From the NCBI RefSeq assembly GCF_014205135.1, contig NZ_JACHMY010000001.1:3596001-3660000 (forward strand): DNA of 64,000 nucleotides. The letters are read 5' to 3'. Positions 17,352-27,610 of this stretch are shown here, piece by piece. The position numbers were made by a program, and so were the translations under genes. The notes under the pieces are model-generated. The model worked only from the letters and a program-made list of their open reading frames with translations. It ran no database searches and was not told where the DNA came from. Every line of letters starts with the position of its first letter. Positions within the stretch are counted from its first letter, which is position 1. Source of the stretch: Kribbella italica. Lineage in GTDB: Bacteria > Actinomycetota > Actinomycetes > Propionibacteriales > Kribbellaceae.

Positions 17352-18740
17352 GTGGGGATCGTGGTTTCTGGGGAGTTGAGGGCGAGGTTCTTCGAGGTGC
17401 TGGATCGTGAGGGCGGCAGTATTTCGGGTGCTGCTCGGGTGGTTGGGGTGAGTCGTGCGACGGCGTACGGGTGGGCTCGGCGGGCTGGTGTGCGTGGTCG
17501 TGGGAAGACGGGCACGGCCGGGCATCCGGGGCGGTCGGAGTACGACCGGTTGCGTGCGGGCGGGGTGCGGCGCCGCGATGCGGCACGGCAGGTCGGGGTG
17601 CATGAGCGTACTGCGCAGGACTGGGACCGGGGGGTCCGCAAGATCGGTGACGCGCGCCTGCACACTGATGGTCGCCGGATCGACTACAAGACCGGTGTGA
17701 CCACCATTGCTGTTGCGGCAGGGCCGTGTCTTGCGGCCGTCGAGGCCGAGCTGCATGCTCGGTTCCTCACGGTGACCGAGCGGGAGTTGATCGCTGATCT
17801 GCGTCGCCGGGGCGATTCGCTGCGGGCGATCGGGCGGGCGCTGGGCCGGTCGGCGTCCACGGTCAAACGCGAGATCGACGCCCGTTCGGTCGAGGGCGTC
17901 TACCGGCCGCACCGGGCGCAGCGGGCCTGGGCAGCCAGTCGTGCACGGCCCAAGGAATCGATGCTGGCCCAGGAGGGCCGGCTGCGCGGCTACGTCGCGG
18001 GCAAGCTGCGGGAGCAGTGGTCACCTGAGCAGATCTGTCAGGCTCTGGTCATGGAGTTCCCCGACGACGAGGGCATGCGGGTGAGCCCGGAGACGATCTA
18101 CCAGGCGATCTATGTCCAGGCCCGTGGTGGGCTGCGCCGCGAGGTCACGGTCGCGCTGCGCACCGGGCGCACCCGCCGCAAACCCCGCCGCAGGCCCGAG
18201 CAGCGCACGCCCCGGTTCGTCGACGAGATGGTGATGATCTCCGAACGCCCTGCAGACGTCGAGGACCGGGCGGTTCCTGGCCACTGGGAAGGCGATCTGA
18301 TCGTCGGCACCCGCAACGAGTCCGCGATCGTGACCCTGGTCGAACGCTCGACCCGCTACGTCATGCTCGGGCACCTGCCCGGCGGGCACACCGCCGAAGA
18401 GGTCCGCGACGTGCTGGTGGTCTTGATCCAGACCCTGCCCGCACATTTACGTGGCTCGCTGACCTGGGACCAGGGTTGCGAGATGGCCGCCCACAAGCAG
18501 TTCACCGTGGCAACCGGCGTTCCGGTCTACTTCTGCGACCCGCACTCGCCCTGGCAAAGGGGATCGAACGAAAACACCAACGGCCTGCTACGCCAGTACT
18601 TCCCCAAGGGCACCGACCTGTCCGCCCACAGTCCCGAAGACCTCGAACACGTCGCCCAGAAACTCAACGGCCGACCACGCAAAACGCTCGACTGGAAAAC
18701 CCCAGCCGAGCGCCTGCGTGATCTACTGACAACCACATAA
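17352..18740 (+). CDS. IS30-family transposase
   Basis: A 462-residue DDE transposase. The N-terminal helix-turn-helix region has GAARVVGVSRATAYGWARRAGV, and a second HTH typical of IS30 reads LIADLRRRGDSLRAIGRALGRSASTVKREI. The catalytic triad is Asp315 (HWEGDLIVG), Asp373 (LTWDQGCEM) and Glu407 (SNENTNGLLRQYFPKG), with the 33-residue D-E spacing of the family. The GTG at 17352 is inside the left hairpin; a GTG at 17361 is an alternative. No frameshift or stop is seen, so the gene appears functional. Confidence 0.93.
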   Translation: MGIVVSGELRARFFEVLDREGGSISGAARVVGVSRATAYGWARRAGVRGRGKTGTAGHPGRSEYDRLRAGGVRRRDAARQVGVHERTAQDWDRGVRKIGDARLHTDGRRIDYKTGVTTIAVAAGPCLAAVEAELHARFLTVTERELIADLRRRGDSLRAIGRALGRSASTVKREIDARSVEGVYRPHRAQRAWAASRARPKESMLAQEGRLRGYVAGKLREQWSPEQICQALVMEFPDDEGMRVSPETIYQAIYVQARGGLRREVTVALRTGRTRRKPRRRPEQRTPRFVDEMVMISERPADVEDRAVPGHWEGDLIVGTRNESAIVTLVERSTRYVMLGHLPGGHTAEEVRDVLVVLIQTLPAHLRGSLTWDQGCEMAAHKQFTVATGVPVYFCDPHSPWQRGSNENTNGLLRQYFPKGTDLSAHSPEDLEHVAQKLNGRPRKTLDWKTPAERLRDLLTTT

Positions 18741-18748
18741 AACCATCA

Positions 18749-18777
18749 GGTGTTGCGAGGACCCCGAGAATCTGCCC
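18749..18777 (-). repeat. IS30 right terminal inverted repeat
   Basis: It reads GGTGTTGCG at its inner end and CTGCCC at the outer end, followed at once by the AG target duplicate. Confidence 0.88.
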
Positions 18778-18808
18778 AGGTGTGAGGGGGCCTTCGCGTG
18801 TGGAACTA

Positions 18809-19033
18809 CTACCGCAGTTCGAAGTACGCCAGTGCTCCGAGCCCGACGATGGCCAGCAGGACGAGCCCGCCGGCCAGCGCGGTGATCAGGATCGCGGTGA
18901 GGTTCTTGCCGTCGCCCGCCGGGAGCTCGAACTGCGTCGGGCCCCAGGCGCCGCCGCCGTCGACGCGTTGCAGCGCCTCGGGCGGCGGCTTGGCCACCGC
19001 CCGCGACTCACGCTTGGCCGGTTCGAACTTCAC
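18809..19033 (-). CDS. Small single-span membrane protein
   Basis: A 74-residue protein with a GTG start and GAGGGA five bases upstream, 9 bp after the stop of the Gln/Pro-rich membrane protein. The first ~45 residues are basic and Pro/Gly-rich. The C-terminal LTAILITALAGGLVLLAIVGLGALAYFEL is one transmembrane helix, so it should be a tail-anchored or type II protein. It has no known domain. Tight spacing suggests it partners the larger gene. The IS lies only 32 bp beyond its stop, having removed the shared terminator. Confidence 0.65.
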   Translation of the reverse strand: MKFEPAKRESRAVAKPPPEALQRVDGGGAWGPTQFELPAGDGKNLTAILITALAGGLVLLAIVGLGALAYFELR

Positions 19034-19042
19034 CTGGATCCC

Positions 19043-20473
19043 TCAGACGTAGAACGACTCGTACGAGAACTCGACCGACCGCGACCCGTAGGAGTCGTCG
19101 GCGTCGGAGACGATCTCCACGCGCCAGCCGGACACGTACGCAGTGTACGACTTGCCGTCGTTGCGAGCGTCGACGAACGCCTTCAGCGCCTCGACGTCCG
19201 GCCCCTTCAGCACCGCCAGCCCGTCGGCGAACACCGCCGCACCACCGGACTTCACCTCCGCGGCGTCGCCGGAGGCGCGCATCTGGAACGAGCGCAGCCC
19301 GCCGCCCTGCGAACCGAAGCCGAGCACCGACAGCGACCCGTACTTGCCGAGCGTCTTGCGGCAGGTCAGACCGGTCTTGCAGTCGTACTTCTTCGCCTTC
19401 AGCCCGGCGACCATCGTCGCCTGGGTGGTCTGGAACTCCTTGCGCGGCAGGTCGAGCTCGTCCGCGCCGGACTTCTTGCCACCGACCTGGATGGTGTCGC
19501 CGTTGTTGCGCAGCGAGAACTCGCCCCAGGTGCTGCCGACCTTCTGCGTCTTCTGCCCGTTCTTGACCGCCTGCTGCACCTTGGCCACCTCCGAACCGCC
19601 GAAGGTGTCGTTGCCGAGGGCCTGCAGCGCGGCGTCGAAGGTGACGCCCGCGTTGTTGACGTTGTCGTCGTTCGTCGACTTGATCAGCACCGCGATGATC
19701 GAGCCGTCGGACTGGAACTGGAACACCGTCTCGGCCTCGGTCGCGCCGTCGAGCTTGAAGCAGCCGCGGTGTGCGCCCTGCGGCCCGTTGAACAGGTCGC
19801 TGCACTGGTACCCGTCGGACTGGAGCTTGTCGGTCGCGGCCTTCGCCTGACCGGTCGCCTCACCCAGCGCTCCGGCCGGCGGCGCACCGGTCGGGTCACC
19901 GCCCGGTGTCTCCGGGTCCGCCGGCTGCGAGCTCGTCGGCTGCGAGGTCGGCTCGTCGTCGTCGCCGCCGAGCGCCTTGATCCCGACGAAGACCAGCAGG
20001 CCGATCACCAGGATGCCGACGATGCCGCCACCGATGTAGAGCGGCATCTTGTCCTTGCCACCGGAGCCACCCGGGCCGTTGGGCTGCCAAGGCTGCTGGC
20101 CGCCCTGCTGCTGGTGCCAGCCGGTCTGCTGCGGCTTCTGCTGCTGCCACGGCTGCTGCTGGTACCCGCCGCCACCCTGCTGCTGACCCCAACCGGGCTG
20201 ACCCTGCTGCGGCGCCTGGCCCGGCTGCTGCCCAGGCTGCTGGCCCCAGCCGCCTTGCTGCGGCGGCTGACCCTGCTGAGGAGGCTGACCCTGAGGGGGC
20301 TGGCCCTGCTGAGGCGGCTGGCCCTGTTGCGGCGGGCGCTGTCCCCAGCCACCACCGCCCTGGGGCGGCTGGGGTTGTCCCCAGCCACCTTGCCCCTGGT
20401 TTCCCCCTTGCTGCCCGCCCGGCTGGCCCCCCGGCTGCCCAGGACCCCACGGTCCTTGTGGCGGCGTAGTCAT
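19043..20473 (-). CDS. Gln/Pro/Gly-rich single-pass membrane protein with extracytoplasmic domain
   Basis: A 476-residue protein in three parts. Residues 1-140 are an intracellular low-complexity stretch of GQPPQQ and GWGQQ repeats. Residues 144-168 are one transmembrane helix (YIGGGIVGILVIGLLVFVGI). After an acidic Thr/Ser/Pro linker, residues ~205-476 form an outer domain with paired cysteines (YQCSDLFNG, HRGCFKL, YDCKTGLTCRKTLG). Gln/Pro-rich tails occur in actinobacterial Ser/Thr-kinase substrates and cell-envelope proteins; the function here is unknown. A strong AAGGAG ribosome site precedes the ATG. A possible promoter is TTGTCG-17 bp-TGTTAA upstream. Confidence 0.78.
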   Translation of the reverse strand: MTTPPQGPWGPGQPGGQPGGQQGGNQGQGGWGQPQPPQGGGGWGQRPPQQGQPPQQGQPPQGQPPQQGQPPQQGGWGQQPGQQPGQAPQQGQPGWGQQQGGGGYQQQPWQQQKPQQTGWHQQQGGQQPWQPNGPGGSGGKDKMPLYIGGGIVGILVIGLLVFVGIKALGGDDDEPTSQPTSSQPADPETPGGDPTGAPPAGALGEATGQAKAATDKLQSDGYQCSDLFNGPQGAHRGCFKLDGATEAETVFQFQSDGSIIAVLIKSTNDDNVNNAGVTFDAALQALGNDTFGGSEVAKVQQAVKNGQKTQKVGSTWGEFSLRNNGDTIQVGGKKSGADELDLPRKEFQTTQATMVAGLKAKKYDCKTGLTCRKTLGKYGSLSVLGFGSQGGGLRSFQMRASGDAAEVKSGGAAVFADGLAVLKGPDVEALKAFVDARNDGKSYTAYVSGWRVEIVSDADDSYGSRSVEFSYESFYV

Positions 20474-20623
20474 ATGCGCTCCTTAGTGACCCACGTGTCG
20501 ACGTGCAAAGTTAACAGTCCGACGGGCCAGGCCCGACAACGGATCCGTCCAACGGGAAATGCTTTGTGCCAAGGCGGAATCGGCGTACCGACCTAGGCCA
20601 GATCTACCGGCGCACAGGACGAT

Positions 20624-22762
<2,139 letters not shown>

Positions 22763-22799
22763 CTACCGCCCGCCACCGACGTTTTCGGGCTATCGAAGC

Positions 22800-23786
22800 C
22801 TATGCCTCGGCGGCTTCTCCGAGGGCGTCGACGATGCCGCGCAGCAGCTCCAGCCGGGCCCGCGCATCGGCCGGCGACGCAGAGGCAGCGAGTCCGCACG
22901 CTGGGGTGACGACGACCTGCTTCATCAGCTCCGGATCCAGCCCGAGGTTGCGCCAGGTCCTGACCAGCGGTGCAGCAGCCTGCTCAGGGTTGAGCAGAGG
23001 GCCGGTCGTGGCGACCAGTCCGGCGTACAGGGTGGTCTTGGCCTCGACTGCGATCGCGATCTGCTCCCAGGCAGGCTCGGTGAGCAGCGACACGTCGACC
23101 GCCACTCCCCCGGCTCCGGCCTTGGTGAACACCTCGATAGGCGGCCGAGCCGCACAGCAGTGCACCAGAGTCGTGGCTGGTTCGGCAGCCTCGATCACGC
23201 GGGCCAGCAACTCCACAGCACCCGGACCGTCGACCGAGCGGTGCTTGCTCCACCCACTGGCCGTCGGAACAGCTCCAGCCAGTACGGCGGGCAGTGCGGG
23301 CTCGTCCAGCTGCACCAGCAGGTCCACACCGGGCACCCGGCGTCGTACCTCGGCCACCTGCGCGTTCAACCCGTGTGCCAGCGCGTCAGCCAGGTCCCGC
23401 CGGGCTCCGTGGTCCGCCAGCACCTTGTCCCCGCGCGGCAGCTCCACCGTCGCCGCCAGCGTCCACGGCCCGGTGAACTGAAGCTTCAGCGGCCCGGTGT
23501 ACCCGTCGGCGAACTCCTCGAGGACGTCCAGGTCCTCCTCCAGCAAGGCCCGTGCCCGTCGCTGGTCCATGCTGGACCGCGAGTCCGACCCACCAGTCAG
23601 CCGCCACCCAGCAGGCTGGAGATCCGCCGACAGCTCAGCCAGTACGGCGACCGCCCGGCTGAGCATGTCCCCGTACGGCCGAGCCGGAAGCTCCGGGAGG
23701 AACGGGATGTCGACCGCGCCGAGCACGACCTTCGTCCACTCACGGATGTCGTCACCCGGCAGCGACCCGAGGCCAGTGGTCGTCAT
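22800..23786 (-). CDS. MetE-like (cobalamin-independent methionine synthase C-terminal) protein
   Basis: A 328-residue single-barrel protein related to the C-terminal catalytic half of MetE. Motifs include [55 protein letters not shown] with the HCC zinc-type pair, and [17 protein letters not shown] with the last cysteine ligand. The folate-binding N-terminal half of MetE is absent, so the methyl donor may differ. The ATG overlaps the mnmA stop by 4 bp. It is thus locked into a sulfur-handling operon with mnmA and a cysteine desulfurase. The precise substrate is unknown. Confidence 0.85.
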   Translation of the reverse strand: MTTTGLGSLPGDDIREWTKVVLGAVDIPFLPELPARPYGDMLSRAVAVLAELSADLQPAGWRLTGGSDSRSSMDQRRARALLEEDLDVLEEFADGYTGPLKLQFTGPWTLAATVELPRGDKVLADHGARRDLADALAHGLNAQVAEVRRRVPGVDLLVQLDEPALPAVLAGAVPTASGWSKHRSVDGPGAVELLARVIEAAEPATTLVHCCAARPPIEVFTKAGAGGVAVDVSLLTEPAWEQIAIAVEAKTTLYAGLVATTGPLLNPEQAAAPLVRTWRNLGLDPELMKQVVVTPACGLAASASPADARARLELLRGIVDALGEAAEA

Positions 23787-24871
23787 ACGTTGGCCGGTGC
23801 GCGGCGGACCGAGTCGATGGTCGCCGAGCCGATCACGCGCGTCCCGTCGTACAGCACGACAGCCTGGCCGGGCGCGACTGCAGCAGTCGGCTCGTCGAAG
23901 TCCACGAAGACCTGGTTGCCCTCGACGCGCGCGGTGACGGCCACCTCGTCGCCGTGCGCGCGGAGCTGGGCCTTGACCTGCAGCGTCTCGGTCGGCTCCG
24001 GACCGCACCAGCGCGGCTTGGACGCGACCAGACTCTCCACGGCGAGCTCCTCACGGGAGCCCACCGTGACCGTCCGGTCCACCGGGCTGATGTCGAGCAC
24101 GAAGCGCGGCTTGCCATCGGCCGCCGGCGTACCGATCCGCAGGCCCTTGCGCTGCCCGACGGTGAACCCGTGCGTGCCGCTGTGTTCGCCCAGCTTGGCG
24201 CCGCTGCTGTCCACGATGTCGCCCGGCGCCGCTCCGAGCTTCTCGGCCAGGAAGCCCGGGGTGTTGCCGTCGGCAATGAAGCAGATGTCGTGGCTGTCCG
24301 GCTTGGCCGCCACCGACAGTCCGCGGCGCTCCGCCTCGGCCCGGATCTCGGTCTTCACCGTGTCACCGAGCGGGAAGAACGCGTGCTTCAGCTGCGCTTG
24401 CGTGAGCACGCCGAGCACGTACGACTGGTCCTTGGCGTGGTCCACCGCGCGGTGCAGCTCGCGCCCGGAGCCGGTCTCCACGATCTGCGCGTAGTGGCCG
24501 GTCGCGACCGCGTCGAAGTCCAACGCGAGCGCCCGCTCCAGGACCGCGCTGAACTTGACCTTCTCGTTGCAGCGCAGGCACGGGTTCGGCGTCCGGCCGG
24601 CCGCGTACTCCGCGACGAAGTCCTCGACCACGTCCGCGTGGAAGCGCTCGGCCAGGTCCCAGACGTAGAACGGAATGCCGATCACGTCCGCGGCCCGGCG
24701 GGCGTCGCGGGAGTCCTCGATCGTGCAGCAGCCGCGTGCGCCGCTGCGGTACGACTGCGGGTTGCGGCTGAGCGCCAGGTGCACACCGACCACGTCGTGC
24801 CCGGCCTCGGCCATCCGCGCCGCCGCGACGGCGGAGTCGACTCCGCCCGACATGGCTGCGAGTACCCGCAT
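23783..24871 (-). CDS. mnmA: tRNA-specific 2-thiouridylase
   Basis: A 362-residue enzyme that thiolates U34 of Lys, Glu and Gln tRNAs. The PP-loop SGGVDSAV is at residues 8-15. The catalytic cysteine is Cys98 in [14 protein letters not shown], and the partner cysteine is in [10 protein letters not shown]; both are needed for persulfide transfer. The start ATG shares one base with the cysteine desulfurase stop (TGATG), so the 88 extra upstream codons that are open are not used. The gene order desulfurase-mnmA places the sulfur donor directly upstream of the acceptor. Confidence 0.97.
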   Translation of the reverse strand: MRVLAAMSGGVDSAVAAARMAEAGHDVVGVHLALSRNPQSYRSGARGCCTIEDSRDARRAADVIGIPFYVWDLAERFHADVVEDFVAEYAAGRTPNPCLRCNEKVKFSAVLERALALDFDAVATGHYAQIVETGSGRELHRAVDHAKDQSYVLGVLTQAQLKHAFFPLGDTVKTEIRAEAERRGLSVAAKPDSHDICFIADGNTPGFLAEKLGAAPGDIVDSSGAKLGEHSGTHGFTVGQRKGLRIGTPAADGKPRFVLDISPVDRTVTVGSREELAVESLVASKPRWCGPEPTETLQVKAQLRAHGDEVAVTARVEGNQVFVDFDEPTAAVAPGQAVVLYDGTRVIGSATIDSVRRAPANV

Positions 24872-26073
24872 CAGTTGTTCCTTCCCACGTTCTGCAGTCC
24901 GGCGGACATCGCCCGCTCCACCACTGGCCCGATGTTGTCCAGTACGGCGTCGATGTCCGCGCCCGTACTGGTGTGTCCGAGGGTGAACCGCAGCGAGCCG
25001 CGGGCCCGCTGGTCGTCGTACCCCATCGCGAGCAGCACGTGACTCGGCTCCGCGACTCCGGCGTTGCAGGCCGAGCCGGTCGACACCTCGATACCGCGCG
25101 CGTCCAGCAGGAGCAGCAGCGAGTCGCCCTCGCAATCCCTGAACGACAAGTGTGCGTTACCGGGCAAGCGGTCGATCGGGTCGCCCGACAGCAGCGCGCC
25201 CGGGACCGTGCTCGTGATGCCGTTGATCAGCCGGTCCCGCAGCGCGATCAGCCGCTGGCCCTCGTCGGCCTGGTGCTTGACGGCGTGCGCCGCCGCGACC
25301 GCGAACCCCGCCGTCGCCGGAGTGTCCAGCGTCCCGGACCGGACGTCGCGCTCCTGGCCGCCGCCGTGCACGATCGGCACCAGCTGGGTCTCCTTGTGGA
25401 CCACCAGCGCGCCGATCCCGTACGGACCGCCGATCTTGTGCGCCGACACGGTCATCGCGTCGACTCCGAGCGCGGCGAAGTCCACCGGGATCTCCCCGAC
25501 CGCCTGGACGGCGTCGGTGTGCACCGGGATGCCGTGCTCGGCCGCGATCGCCGCGACCTCCTGGATCGGCTGCAGCGTGCCGACCTCGTTGTTGGCCATC
25601 ATCAGCGTGACGAAGGACACCGACGCCGGGTCCTCCTCGATCGCCGCGCGCACCTCGGCGGGCCGCACCCGGCCGAGCGCGTCGACGGGCAGCCACTCGA
25701 GCTGAGCGCCCTCGTGCTGCGCCAGCCAGACGGCCGGGTCCAGTACGGCGTGGTGCTCGACCCCGCTGAGCAGGATCCGCCGCCGGCGCGGGTCTTCCTT
25801 CAGGCGGGCCCACCACAGGCCCTTGAGCGCGAGATTGTCGGCCTCGGTCCCGCCGGAGGTGAACACGACCTCGCTCGGCAGCGCTCCGAGCGCCTCCGCG
25901 ATCGCCTCCCGGGACTCCTCCACGGTCCGCCTGGCCGCCCGCCCCGACCCGTGCAGCGACGAGGCGTTGCCGGTGCGCCCGAGGTGAGAGGCCATCGCCT
26001 CGATCGCCGCGGGCAGCATCGGAGTCGTCGCAGCGTGATCGAGGTAGACCGTACGACGGCCGGAAGAGGTCAT
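24871..26073 (-). CDS. Cysteine desulfurase (IscS/NifS class)
   Basis: A 400-residue PLP enzyme that takes sulfur from cysteine as an enzyme-bound persulfide. It begins with the family's YLDHAATTP. The PLP Lys213 is in [10 protein letters not shown], and the persulfide-bearing Cys336 is in [17 protein letters not shown]. The catalytic loop with SSACxxG-type spacing marks group I, as in IscS. It leads the operon with mnmA and is the likely sulfur source for tRNA thiolation. Whether it also serves Fe-S assembly cannot be told; no scaffold gene is adjacent. Confidence 0.95.
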   Translation of the reverse strand: MTSSGRRTVYLDHAATTPMLPAAIEAMASHLGRTGNASSLHGSGRAARRTVEESREAIAEALGALPSEVVFTSGGTEADNLALKGLWWARLKEDPRRRRILLSGVEHHAVLDPAVWLAQHEGAQLEWLPVDALGRVRPAEVRAAIEEDPASVSFVTLMMANNEVGTLQPIQEVAAIAAEHGIPVHTDAVQAVGEIPVDFAALGVDAMTVSAHKIGGPYGIGALVVHKETQLVPIVHGGGQERDVRSGTLDTPATAGFAVAAAHAVKHQADEGQRLIALRDRLINGITSTVPGALLSGDPIDRLPGNAHLSFRDCEGDSLLLLLDARGIEVSTGSACNAGVAEPSHVLLAMGYDDQRARGSLRFTLGHTSTGADIDAVLDNIGPVVERAMSAGLQNVGRNN

Positions 26074-26213
26074 AACACCCTCAAGAGTAAGTCCTCCGCC
26101 GAGATTCCCGTCAGGCGTCCCCGCCCGGTGCTTCGTTCCGGCGGACGAAATCGCCCCGGGCCGTTGTCGCCCACGACGAATACGCGCGGTCCTGACCGTC
26201 CTAGCGTCGGCCC

Positions 26214-27602
26214 ATGGCGACCCTGAGCGAGATCGAGACGTGGCTGCACGACCAGTTGCCGGCGTTGCTGGCCGAGCACGAGGTCCCCGGCGCCGCTGTC
26301 GGCGTCCTGTACGGCGGTGAGGTGGTCGACCTCGCCGCCGGACTGCTCAGCAAGGCGACCGGCGTGGAGGCGACGGCCGACTCGGTCTTCCAGATCGGCT
26401 CGATCACCAAGGTGTGGACGACCACGTTGGTGATGCAGCTCGTCGACGAGGGCAAGATCGATCTGGACGTCCCGGTTAGGGACTACCTGCCCGAGTTCGT
26501 GCTGGGCGACGACGGCGCGGCCACGAAGATCACCACGCGGCAGCTGCTGAGCCACACCGCCGGGTTCGAGGGCGACATCTTCAACGACACCGGCAAGGGC
26601 GACGACGCGGTGGAGAAGTACCTGGCCACGCTGGCCGAGGTCAGCCAACTGTTCGGGCCGGGCGAGATGTTCTCCTACAACAACGCCGCGTTCGCGGTGC
26701 TGGGCCGGCTGGTCGAGGTGCTCCGCGGCGAGCAGTACAACGCCGTACTGCGGGAGCAGCTGTTCACGCCGCTCGGCCTGACGCACGCGGCAGGCGACCC
26801 GTACGAGGCGATCCTGCACCGGGCCGCGGTCGGGCACCTGCGACCGGAACCGGGCGAGGCGCCGGTCCCGGCTCCGGTCTGGGCGCTGACGCGGTCGATG
26901 GCGTCGGCCGGCGCGATGCTGGCGATGAGTCCGCGCGATCTGCTCACCTTCGCGGAGTTGCACCTGAGCGGCGGTACGACGGCCGACGGGACCGCCGTAC
27001 TGAGTGCTGCGAGCGTTGCGGCGATGCAGGAGCCGCAGGTGAAGCTGCCGGCGCTCGGGATGATGGGCGACTCGTGGGGGCTTGGCTGGGAGCTGTTCGA
27101 CTGGGCGGGGACGACGGTGATCGGCCACGACGGCGGCACGATCGGCCAAGGGGCGTTCCTGCGCGTCGTACCGGAGCACGGGCTGGCCATCGCGCTGCTG
27201 ACCAACGGTGGCGACATGATCGAGGTCTACCGCGCTGTCGTCAGCCACGTGGCCAAGGAGCTCGCCGGACTCGACCTGCCCGCGATGCCCACTCCCCCGG
27301 CGTCGGCTGTCTCGGTTGACGCTGATCGATTCCTCGGCACCTACACCTGCGACGCGCTCGACCTCACCGTCCGCCAGGACGACGACGGCAAGCTCTGGCT
27401 CGACCAGGTCCCGAAGGGCATCTTCGCCGAGCTCGGTCCGAAGCCCGAGCCGGTCGAGTTGGTGGCTCGCGACGAACAGAGCCTGATCGCGGTCAAGGCG
27501 GAGAACGGCCTGCACACCCCACACGTCTTCCTCGGCGACGACGGCACCGGTCGCGCCCTCTACCTGCACAGCGGCCGCGCTCTGCGCCGCGCCACAGCCT
27601 AG
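26214..27602 (+). CDS. Serine hydrolase, beta-lactamase/D-aminopeptidase (S12) family
   Basis: A 462-residue penicillin-binding-protein-fold hydrolase. The catalytic SxxK is Ser63-Ile-Thr-Lys66 (FQIGSITKVW), the YxN motif is Tyr155-Asn-Asn157 (FSYNNAAFAVLG), and the third box is His305-Asp-Gly (IGHDGGTIGQ). The last ~110 residues form a separate lipocalin-like or DUF-type barrel (RFLGTYTCDALDLTV), as in D-aminopeptidase relatives. No signal peptide is seen, so it should act in the cytoplasm, on peptides rather than on cell wall. It opens the nine-gene peptide island, and its sequence is clearly paralogous to the C-terminal half of the fusion at 33117. Confidence 0.88.
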   Translation: MATLSEIETWLHDQLPALLAEHEVPGAAVGVLYGGEVVDLAAGLLSKATGVEATADSVFQIGSITKVWTTTLVMQLVDEGKIDLDVPVRDYLPEFVLGDDGAATKITTRQLLSHTAGFEGDIFNDTGKGDDAVEKYLATLAEVSQLFGPGEMFSYNNAAFAVLGRLVEVLRGEQYNAVLREQLFTPLGLTHAAGDPYEAILHRAAVGHLRPEPGEAPVPAPVWALTRSMASAGAMLAMSPRDLLTFAELHLSGGTTADGTAVLSAASVAAMQEPQVKLPALGMMGDSWGLGWELFDWAGTTVIGHDGGTIGQGAFLRVVPEHGLAIALLTNGGDMIEVYRAVVSHVAKELAGLDLPAMPTPPASAVSVDADRFLGTYTCDALDLTVRQDDDGKLWLDQVPKGIFAELGPKPEPVELVARDEQSLIAVKAENGLHTPHVFLGDDGTGRALYLHSGRALRRATA

Positions 27603-27610
27603 GAGGCATC

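Larger units (their letters stand above)
17307..18777 (+). mobile_element. IS30-family insertion sequence, 1471 bp
   Basis: The element is bounded by 29-bp imperfect inverted repeats (23 of 29 matching, starting GGGCAG) and flanked by 2-bp AG direct repeats at 17305-17306 and 18778-18779. A 2-bp duplication is usual for IS30. It carries one intact transposase. Both ends and the reading frame are complete, so it looks recently active. Just inside the left end, 17320-17332 and 17349-17361 form a further inverted repeat that could shield the transposase start from read-through transcription. Confidence 0.92.
17289..18794. terminator. Intrinsic terminator hairpin split by the IS element
   Basis: The left arm AAGGCCCCCTCACAC (17289-17303) and right arm GTGTGAGGGGGCCTT (18780-18794) are exact complements of 15 bp. 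With the IS and one target copy removed, the loop would be only CAG. It would have served both the plus-strand ACT gene and the convergent minus-strand pair ending at 18809. Confidence 0.8.
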
